This document shows, piece by piece, positions 6,641 to 12,512 of a stretch of 12,512 nucleotides of DNA. The position numbers and the translations under genes are program-made. The notes under the pieces are model-generated. The model was not told the DNA's origin and searched no databases. It saw nothing but the letters and a program-made list of their open reading frames with translations. The stretch lies in NCBI GenBank assembly GCA_900552185.1, contig URYT01000043.1, positions 1 through 12,512 on the forward strand. The letters are read 5' to 3'. This DNA comes from an uncultured Collinsella sp. (lineage in GTDB: Bacteria > Actinomycetota > Coriobacteriia > Coriobacteriales > Coriobacteriaceae). How positions within the stretch are numbered: the first letter of the stretch is position 1; every line of letters starts with the position of its first letter.

Positions 6641-7913
6641 GAACCTCCCTGCGTGCATGGACCAAGCCGGAATCATCGACTCCGATGATAGCAACATCGA
6701 GCAGGCACGGGGCTGTAAGTCCACAGGTATCGTCAAGACGGGCATGATGGAACGAGCCGAGCGTCAGGTTGTCACCATACTCGAGCACGGCACGCTCGAC
6801 CGTGCCCACGCGACGACGAGCGTCGGCAATGGCGAGCTCCTGTGCGGCGGCCCGCATACGGCGGCTGCGCTCGGCCATAACCTCGGGTGGCACCTGGTCG
6901 GGCATGTCGGCAGCAAGGGTACCGGGACGCTTGCTGTAGCGGAACACGTGCATACGCGAGAAACCCACACGGCGGCACAGCGCCAGCGACTCCTCGAACT
7001 CCTCGTCCGTCTCACCAGGAAAACCGACGATGACATCGCACGAAAGGGACGCCTGGGGCAAGTTGGCGCGAATCATACGCACCGTGTCCTCAAAGGCCTC
7101 GGCGCTATAGGGACGGCCCATGCGATACAGGGTCGCAGTGCAGCCGGACTGCACGGGCAGGTGCAAAAACGGGGCGATACGCTGCGGATAGCGCGCCATA
7201 ACCTTAAGCAGGCGCTCGGAGATATCCATAGGCTCGACCGAGGAAATGCGCACATGCGGAATAGACGTGCGCTCCATGATGGCCTCGAGCAGCTCATCGA
7301 TTTCGACGTGCTCGTCGGTCGCGCTCTTGCCATCGTAGGCACCCAGGTTCACACCGGTCAGCACCACCTCGGGCACGCCGGCCTCCTGGGCCTCGCGAAC
7401 TTGCTCGAGCACGGACTCGACGGGCACGGAGCGCTCGGGGCCGCGTGCCTTCCACACAATGCAATAGGTGCAGCGATGGTTGCAGCCGTCCTGAATCTTC
7501 ACGCCCAGGCGAGAGCGACCGAGCGCATCGACCACCTCGCCATCGCTGCAGGCGGGAACGCTATCGGATTCGACACCCAGCACCTCGCAGACGCGCTCGG
7601 CGACGTCAATCTTGGACGGCTCGGCGATCACGCGATCGGAGAGCTCCAGCAACTCCTCGGGATGCAGGTTGACGACGCAGCCGGTTACGACCACGTAAGG
7701 CTCGCCCGGATAGGCCAGCGCATGACGGACGGCCTTACGGGTCTTGGCCTCGGCCTCGCCCGTAACGGCACAGGTGTTAATGACGATCAGATCGGCATCC
7801 TGGGGCTCCACAATAGCAAATCCCAGGCGCATAAGATCGGCAGTAATACGGTCAGACTCAACCCGGTTGACGCGGCAGCCGAGGTTGACGACGGAAATAT
7901 GGGGTGCGAGCAC
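6621..7913 (-). CDS. mtaB: tRNA t6A37 methylthiotransferase MtaB
   Basis: 430-residue radical SAM methylthiotransferase, which turns t6A37 into ms2t6A37 in ANN-decoding tRNAs. The N-terminal domain holds the three cysteines of the auxiliary [4Fe-4S] cluster: C13 (NLGCRVNRVES), C48 (NTCAVTGEAEAKTR) and C79 (VTGCVV). The radical SAM cluster motif is C144-x3-C148-x2-C151 (CNHRCTYC). LHLPVQSG (250-257) and DVIVGFPGET (293-302) are typical, and a TRAM-like region ends the protein. NTCAVT and the lack of MiaB or RimO features favour MtaB. The start is GTG at 7913, with AAGGAG 5 nt upstream overlapping the dnaJ stop. In Firmicutes mtaB also follows dnaJ, often with prmA and rsmE between; both are absent here. 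Confidence 0.94.
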   Translation of the reverse strand: MLAPHISVVNLGCRVNRVESDRITADLMRLGFAIVEPQDADLIVINTCAVTGEAEAKTRKAVRHALAYPGEPYVVVTGCVVNLHPEELLELSDRVIAEPSKIDVAERVCEVLGVESDSVPACSDGEVVDALGRSRLGVKIQDGCNHRCTYCIVWKARGPERSVPVESVLEQVREAQEAGVPEVVLTGVNLGAYDGKSATDEHVEIDELLEAIMERTSIPHVRISSVEPMDISERLLKVMARYPQRIAPFLHLPVQSGCTATLYRMGRPYSAEAFEDTVRMIRANLPQASLSCDVIVGFPGETDEEFEESLALCRRVGFSRMHVFRYSKRPGTLAADMPDQVPPEVMAERSRRMRAAAQELAIADARRRVGTVERAVLEYGDNLTLGSFHHARLDDTCGLTAPCLLDVAIIGVDDSGLVHARREVHGSLED

Positions 7914-7922
7914 GCGGGCTCC

Positions 7923-9071
7923 TTAATCGAGGATATCGTCGAGGGCACTCTTGATACGGTCGGTCACCGACTTCTTACCGGAAGCGACGTCATCGCCCAT
8001 CTCATCGGCAAAAGCACGGAGCAGCTCGCGTTGCTTATTGGAAAGATTGGTGGGAACGACCACGCGCAGTTGCACGATCAGGCGGCCACGCGAACCGCCA
8101 CCGCCAATGCGCGGCATGCCGTAATTATTGACGCTCACGGTGTCGCCGTACTGGGCGCCGGCGGGAACCGTCACCTTAACGACCTCGTCGGGCATAATGC
8201 CTTCGACCTCGATCTCGCAGCCGAGCGCAGCCTGCGCAATCGAGATATCGCTCACCAGGTACAGGTCGTCACCGTTGCGCTTAAAGCGCTCATGGTCGGC
8301 AACGCGCACGTTGACAATCAGGTCGCCCGAGGGCTCGCCGCGAAGGCCAGCCTCGCCAAAGCCGCTCACGCGCAGCTGGCGACCGGTCGAAACGCCGGCG
8401 GGAATATCGATGTCGATCTTTTCGTGCGAAGGCGTGCGGCCCTGACCGTCGCAGGTCTCGCAGGGATGGTCGATAACCGTGCCCTCGCCGTGGCAGTCAG
8501 GGCAAGGCGAAGAGGACTGAACCTGGCCCAGGAACGAGCGCTGGACCGTCGTGACATAGCCTGTGCCGTGGCAGCGGCTGCACTGCTTTTCCTGTGCACC
8601 CTCGGCCCTACCGGTGCCGTTGCAATCCTCGCAGGGGGCAAGGCGGTCATAGCTGATCGTCTTTTTGCAACCGAGTGCCGCCTCCTCAAGGGTCACCGAA
8701 AGGGAGATAGCCATATCGCGGCCGCGACGACGCTCACGGCGATTTCGGGCGCCACCGCCGGCACCGCCGCCAAAGAACGACGAGAAGAGGTCGTCCATGC
8801 CCATGCCGCCAAAGATATCGTTAATGTCGACATAGCCGGAGCCACCGGGGCCGTCCGCGGTGCCGTAACGGTCGTAGTTAGCACGCTTCTGCTCGTCGGA
8901 AAGAACGGAATAGGCCTCGTTGAGCTCTTTGAACTTGGCCTCGGCCTCGGGGTCGTCCGAAACATCCGGATGTACGGTACGGGCCTTCTTTAGAAACGCA
9001 CGCTTAATCGTCCGCGCGTCGGCATCCCTGTCGACGCCAAGCACCTCGTAGTAATCCCTATTTTCCGACAC
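7923..9071 (-). CDS. dnaJ: Chaperone protein DnaJ (canonical type)
   Basis: 382-residue class I J-protein, the Hsp40 partner that stimulates DnaK ATPase and delivers unfolded clients. J domain at about 5-70 with HPD at 35-37; a glycine/phenylalanine linker (about 72-108); four CxxCxGxG zinc repeats at C147/C150, C164/C167, C190/C193 and C204/C207; then full client-binding domains CTD I and II and a C-terminal dimerisation segment. The frame is open to 9137, but the GTG at 9071 gives the usual N-terminus (VSENRDYYEVLG) and has AAGGA 7 nt upstream. Neither grpE nor dnaK is adjacent. It lies 81 nt after a second dnaJ-like gene and 9 nt before mtaB. Confidence 0.96.
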   Translation of the reverse strand: MSENRDYYEVLGVDRDADARTIKRAFLKKARTVHPDVSDDPEAEAKFKELNEAYSVLSDEQKRANYDRYGTADGPGGSGYVDINDIFGGMGMDDLFSSFFGGGAGGGARNRRERRRGRDMAISLSVTLEEAALGCKKTISYDRLAPCEDCNGTGRAEGAQEKQCSRCHGTGYVTTVQRSFLGQVQSSSPCPDCHGEGTVIDHPCETCDGQGRTPSHEKIDIDIPAGVSTGRQLRVSGFGEAGLRGEPSGDLIVNVRVADHERFKRNGDDLYLVSDISIAQAALGCEIEVEGIMPDEVVKVTVPAGAQYGDTVSVNNYGMPRIGGGGSRGRLIVQLRVVVPTNLSNKQRELLRAFADEMGDDVASGKKSVTDRIKSALDDILD

Positions 9072-9092
9072 GACCGAATCCTTCCGACTTTC

Positions 9093-9121
9093 ATTATTGT
9101 CACAGTGCGTCCTATACCCAA
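9093..9121 (-). promoter_or_regulatory. Possible promoter for dnaJ
   Basis: On the minus strand TTGGGT (9116-9121) and AATAAT (9093-9098) are 17 nt apart, giving 3/6 and 5/6 matches to the -35 and -10 consensus. The predicted start is about 15 nt before the GTG of dnaJ. No CIRCE or HAIR heat-shock operator is seen in the 81-nt gap. It would let the canonical dnaJ be expressed apart from the membrane-type copy. Confidence 0.35.
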
Positions 9122-9152
9122 GCTGGGCCGACCGCAAACAGAGGGTTTGATG

Positions 9153-10256
9153 TTATTGCATTTGGTACGGCGAAAGCATGGCCCGTTGCGAGCAGCTTGC
9201 GAACCAAACCGACACGAGCGCGAACATGAAGCCATTGGCAAAACCGTTGGCAAACTGCATCGCACCGCGCTTCCACCACAGCAGGCTGCGATGAAGCACA
9301 CCGTCCGAAAGCACCATGAACAGGCCCATGGTAAACGGAATAAAGCACATCACGGCAAAGGCCGAGAACACACCCGAGATGGCCGAGAGTACCAAAAACG
9401 GCGCTACGATGCCCATCAGGTAAAAACCGGTACGAGCTTTGCCTTCCAAGCGCTCGGCTTCAACATGGGCGCGGCCGACCAGGTCGCCGCCCGCGGCACC
9501 GTTGGTGCCAGCATGACCCATGCCGCCAATGCGGACCTCGTCGCCATCGTGCGTGCCGGCAGGAAACTCAATCGTCTGCTCGGAGGTTACGCGAGTACGA
9601 CCGCTGCCACCGCAATCAGGGCAGGGATCGGCCACGACCTTACCGGACCCGCCGCACTCGGGGCAGACCGACTGGAACGTGCCTGCACCAAACAGGAAGG
9701 ACAGGTCGACGTCGATGTGGCCGCGACCACCGCAGCTCGGGCAGGTATGGGCATGCTCAGACGAAACGGAGCCCGAGCCACCGCAATGACCGCAGGTATC
9801 GAAGCGCGTGTAGCGGACGGTCTTGCGGGCACCGCCCTTGGCCTCCTTGGCGTCGAGCTTAATATCGACGACCACGTTGGCGCCGTTCTCGGGATTATAG
9901 GCAGCCTGCCCGCGACGCGGCTGGCCCCAGGCTCCACCAAAGGGAAAACCACCCTCAAAAGGATTGCCGTACCCGGCGCCGCCGGCATAGCCGCCACCGT
10001 AGGGCGAGGCCGAAGGTGCACCCGCAAAGGGATTGCCAGAGCGCATAGCGTCGTAGCGCGCACGTTTTTGCTCATCCGAAAGCACGGCGTAGGCCTCGGA
10101 AACCTCTTTAAACTTTTCCTCGGCATCCGGCTCTTTGTTGACGTCCGGATGGAGCTTGCGGGCCTTTTGCTGAAAGGCCTTTTGAATATCACGCGAGGTG
10201 GCGTCCTTGGAGACACCCAGAATCTCGTAGTAATCTTTTTCGTTCATCGTCGCCAT
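9153..10256 (-). CDS. DnaJ-like J-domain protein with C-terminal membrane segments
   Basis: 367-residue J-protein of unusual layout. J domain at about 8-72 with HPD at 36-38; Gly/Phe-rich linker (about 74-120); zinc-finger domain with four CxxC pairs, C155/C158, C172/C175, C198/C201 and C212/C215. Part of CTD I follows (about 225-268, EFPAGTHDGDEVRIGGMGHAG). At about residue 275, where the rest of the client-binding domains should come, the sequence turns into three hydrophobic segments (about 277-295, 297-316 and 338-355). The loop with HRSLLWWKR between the last two is basic, fitting a cytosolic J domain. The start is the ATG at 10256, with AGGAGG 9 nt upstream; a TTG at 10265 would overlap that site. 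It could recruit DnaK to the membrane; this is inference. Client-binding CTD II and the dimer region are absent. Confidence 0.88.
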   Translation of the reverse strand: MATMNEKDYYEILGVSKDATSRDIQKAFQQKARKLHPDVNKEPDAEEKFKEVSEAYAVLSDEQKRARYDAMRSGNPFAGAPSASPYGGGYAGGAGYGNPFEGGFPFGGAWGQPRRGQAAYNPENGANVVVDIKLDAKEAKGGARKTVRYTRFDTCGHCGGSGSVSSEHAHTCPSCGGRGHIDVDLSFLFGAGTFQSVCPECGGSGKVVADPCPDCGGSGRTRVTSEQTIEFPAGTHDGDEVRIGGMGHAGTNGAAGGDLVGRAHVEAERLEGKARTGFYLMGIVAPFLVLSAISGVFSAFAVMCFIPFTMGLFMVLSDGVLHRSLLWWKRGAMQFANGFANGFMFALVSVWFASCSQRAMLSPYQMQ

Positions 10257-10265
10257 GCGCGGCAA

Positions 10266-10282
10266 CCTCCTGCTAACAGCAG
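10266..10282 (-). promoter_or_regulatory. Ribosome binding site of the membrane-type dnaJ, partly in a small hairpin
   Basis: AGGAGG (10266-10271 on the minus strand) decides the ATG at 10256. A 5-bp perfect inverted repeat (10270-10274 with 10278-10282, 3-nt loop) covers its first two bases. The stem is short, so any effect on translation is uncertain. Confidence 0.4.
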
Positions 10283-10314
10283 CGTATATATTCCGGTAAT
10301 TCTACCCGAGCGGC

Positions 10315-11547
10315 CTAAGCTAGATCCCAAAACAGCTCGAACAGAACATTTCCATCGAGCCAGCCCAAGTGGGTGGGCGCCAGACGAGCTCGAACATGGC
10401 CCGCGACGACATCTGCCGAAGTGAAGGGTCCCCCATGGACCTCGAGCGTCTCGGGCACCCAAGTGGCAAGACCCAATTCGAGCGCGCGATCGCAAGCGGC
10501 TGTCAGCCCATCGGCCGGGATGACACGAGCCGCGCGAACCAACAGGTCGGACGCGACACCGCGCGTCATGCGACAAGCGAGCATCAGGTCTTCAGCCGCA
10601 GCCTCACGCTGCGACAGATATTCGGTCTCGAACGCCGTCGCGTCATCGTAACGTTGCACCAGACGCACGCGGTACGCATCGCCTCGAGAAGAAACACCGG
10701 GAAACAAACCTGCAAGACGGTCGAAATCCTCGGCGTCGAGCATGCCCGCGGCAGAACGACCCAGGCCCAGGTAGCCCCGTCCGGTCCAGTAGGCAATGTT
10801 ATGGGCGCACTCATGGCCGTCGAGCGCATAGCTTGCCACCTCATAGGGGTGATAACCGGCCGCACCCAGACGCTCACGCGCCACATCCATGCACGAAGCT
10901 TGAAAATCCTCATCAGGCTCGAGCAACTCGTCGCGGCACGCCATGCGATAAAGGGGCGTCCCCTCCTCAAGCGTGAGCGGGTAGACCGACACATGATGCG
11001 GAGCCGCCGCCAGCACGCCATCGAGCGTGCGCTTCCAACTCGCTGCGGTCTGCCCGGGAAGTCCGCACATAAGGTCGCACGACACGTCAAGCCCAGCGTT
11101 CTTGACCGTCGCGATGGCGGCGAGCGCCCGATCGGCATCGTGAATACGGCCGATGGCGGTAAGTTCGGTGTTATCGAGCGTTTGCACGCCCAGAGAGACG
11201 CGTGTGACACCAACCTTGGCAAGCGCAGCGGCAAGCTCGGCGGTCAGCGACTCAGGATTGGCCTCGCAGGTAAACTCAACAGGGGCGCACGACGCACGAA
11301 TACGCCGCGCCAGCTCCACCAAGCGCTCCCCCGCCAGCGACGGCGTACCGCCGCCAACATAGACGGTGCGGATCTGGTCAAGGGCCCCAGCTTTGCCAAA
11401 AGCATCGAGGCGCGCGTACAACTGCTCAAAATAGGCATCGAGCGCAGCGCTCAGGTCGCACGGAGCAAAACTGCGCGAGTCAAAGTCGCAGTACCGGCAC
11501 TTTTGAGCGCAAAACGGCACGTGCACGTACAGCGCGGTAACGGCCAC
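10315..11547 (-). CDS. hemW: Radical SAM haem chaperone HemW
   Basis: 410-residue HemW, once annotated as oxygen-independent coproporphyrinogen oxidase. HemW binds haem and is thought to deliver it to membrane haem proteins; it does not have the oxidase activity of HemN. The [4Fe-4S] cluster motif is C13-x3-C17-x2-C20 followed by D-F: the Phe at 22 in place of the extra Cys of HemN is the HemW pattern. GGGTPS is at 65-70, and the HemW-specific HNIAYW motif at 249-254 is followed by GYLGLG. The C-terminal winged-helix-like part is present. The start is GTG at 11547, 2 nt after the dusB stop, with GGAGG 7 nt upstream inside dusB, so translation is probably coupled. hemW next to heat-shock genes is common. 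Confidence 0.94.
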   Translation of the reverse strand: MAVTALYVHVPFCAQKCRYCDFDSRSFAPCDLSAALDAYFEQLYARLDAFGKAGALDQIRTVYVGGGTPSLAGERLVELARRIRASCAPVEFTCEANPESLTAELAAALAKVGVTRVSLGVQTLDNTELTAIGRIHDADRALAAIATVKNAGLDVSCDLMCGLPGQTAASWKRTLDGVLAAAPHHVSVYPLTLEEGTPLYRMACRDELLEPDEDFQASCMDVARERLGAAGYHPYEVASYALDGHECAHNIAYWTGRGYLGLGRSAAGMLDAEDFDRLAGLFPGVSSRGDAYRVRLVQRYDDATAFETEYLSQREAAAEDLMLACRMTRGVASDLLVRAARVIPADGLTAACDRALELGLATWVPETLEVHGGPFTSADVVAGHVRARLAPTHLGWLDGNVLFELFWDLA

Positions 11548-11549
11548 CC

Positions 11550-12512
11550 TTAAGCCTCCAGCGGATGAGGGGGCACCGATTCGCCGGCGGCAAGTGCGGC
11601 CTCGCAGGCCACCACATCGCGCTCGATCTCATCGACCAGCACCATAAACTCCTCGTATGTGGAACAGCGCACCACATGGGCACGCCAAGCGGCGGCATGG
11701 GGCATGCCTTTTAAGTACCAGCTTGCGTACGTGCGGGCACGCGACATGAGCGGCAGAAGCTCGTGCGTCAGCGTTAGGTGTTCACGCAGGGCGTCCAGGC
11801 GCTCGACGGAGCTGCGCGCCGGCACCGGTATGCCATCGAGCGCAAGGGCGCGAGCATCACCGAACACCCAGGGATTACCGTAGATGCCGCGCGCGATAAA
11901 CACCGCGCTGGCACCAGAACTGCGCAGATGCTCCGCGGCATCCTCGGCGCAGAACACATCGCCCGAACCAATCACGGGAATCTCGACAGCATCTGCGACC
12001 TCATCGACGACAGACCAATCGGCCTGCCCCGTATAGAGCTGCGTGGCACAACGACCGTGCACGGCAACTGCGGAGGCGCCCGCCCCTTCGAGCATCTGGG
12101 CAAACGTTGCGGCATTACGGTCCTCGGCGTAAAAGCCCTTGCGGATCTTTACGGTCACGGGCACGTGAGCCGCGCCCACCGTGGCCTCGACGATCTTCTC
12201 GGCCAAATCGGGCGTGCGCATAAGGGCCGAGCCCTCGCCCTTGGTGACAACCTTGCGGGCAGGACAGGCCATGTTGATGTCGATGAGCGACAGGCGATCG
12301 CCAACGCGCTCCTCGACGGCGGCGACGGCGCTCGCAAACTGATCGGGCTTGGAGCCAAAGAGCTGCACGCAAATCTGCTGCTCCTCGTCGGCCGGTAGCA
12401 CCAGGCGCCAGGTCTTGTTGCTGGCATAGGCAAGGCCCGCCACGCTCACCATCTCGCTGTAGGCAAGGTTGGCACCGCGGCGGCGGCACATGATGCGGTA
12501 GGCAGGGTCGGT
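11550..12512 (-). CDS. dusB: tRNA-dihydrouridine synthase, DusB type (5' end outside window)
   Basis: 320 codons are visible and the frame is open to the window edge. The first visible residues (TDPAYRIMCRRRGANLAYSEM) belong inside the FMN-barrel start, so about 20 N-terminal residues are missing; the internal Met at 12491 is not the start. The enzyme reduces uridine to dihydrouridine in tRNA using FMN and NADPH. Seen: the catalytic cysteine in INMACP (C83 of the visible part), with Ala where Gly is usual; the VKIRKG strand (K122, R124); AVHGR with H152; GSGD and ARGIYGNPW for the FMN phosphate; and the C-terminal helical domain with RTYASWYLKGMP. Whether it is DusB or another Dus subfamily is less sure than the enzyme class. 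hemW follows after 2 nt. Confidence 0.93.
   Translation of the reverse strand, partial: TDPAYRIMCRRRGANLAYSEMVSVAGLAYASNKTWRLVLPADEEQQICVQLFGSKPDQFASAVAAVEERVGDRLSLIDINMACPARKVVTKGEGSALMRTPDLAEKIVEATVGAAHVPVTVKIRKGFYAEDRNAATFAQMLEGAGASAVAVHGRCATQLYTGQADWSVVDEVADAVEIPVIGSGDVFCAEDAAEHLRSSGASAVFIARGIYGNPWVFGDARALALDGIPVPARSSVERLDALREHLTLTHELLPLMSRARTYASWYLKGMPHAAAWRAHVVRCSTYEEFMVLVDEIERDVVACEAALAAGESVPPHPLEA

Noticed and set aside
5654..6745. Longer phoH start giving a 363-residue protein
   Set aside because: The extra 35 residues lie antiphase inside mtaB and do not resemble PhoH; the ATG at 6640 has AGGGAGG just upstream.
6639..8993. 784-codon open frame on the plus strand opposite mtaB and dnaJ
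   Set aside because: It spans two real genes on the other strand, has no recognisable domain, and its composition mirrors antisense codon bias.

Overview
The window is a dense, one-directional block of housekeeping genes, all read from the minus strand (right to left). High G+C, the protein sequences, and a gene order mixing Firmicutes-style (mtaB, phoH-ybeY-dgkA-era-recO) and actinobacterial-style (hemW-dnaJ) clusters suggest an actinomycetote of the class Coriobacteriia, probably Collinsella or a relative. That placement is inference from memory of gene order and sequence style and was not tested by search.

In transcription order the window holds: dusB (5' end cut by the window edge), hemW, a DnaJ-like gene whose C-terminal half is replaced by membrane segments, a canonical dnaJ, mtaB, phoH, ybeY, dgkA, era and recO. 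Gaps in this run are mostly -20 to +15 nt, with larger gaps of 58 and 81 nt on either side of the first dnaJ gene, so one main operon with possible internal promoters is likely. A 138-nt leader then precedes rpsO. A clear intrinsic terminator and a structured 5' leader separate rpsO from pnp, and a second intrinsic terminator closes pnp at the left end.

The functional theme is RNA and ribosome maturation: tRNA modification (DusB, MtaB), 16S/30S maturation and quality control (YbeY, Era, S15, probably PhoH) and RNA decay (PNPase). Protein folding (two DnaJ proteins), haem handling (HemW), lipid recycling (DgkA) and recombination repair (RecO) are interleaved. There are no mobile elements, tRNA genes, complete rRNA genes or CRISPR arrays.

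No wholly new multi-gene system is evident. The most unusual items are: (1) the membrane-anchored DnaJ-like protein, which occupies the place where hrcA often sits; (2) the rpsO leader, which holds two mutually exclusive hairpins and a segment resembling the complement of the 23S rRNA 3' end; (3) a similar pair of mutually exclusive hairpins plus a hairpin abutting the ribosome binding site in the pnp leader; and (4) a roughly 60-residue acidic N-terminal extension on Era.
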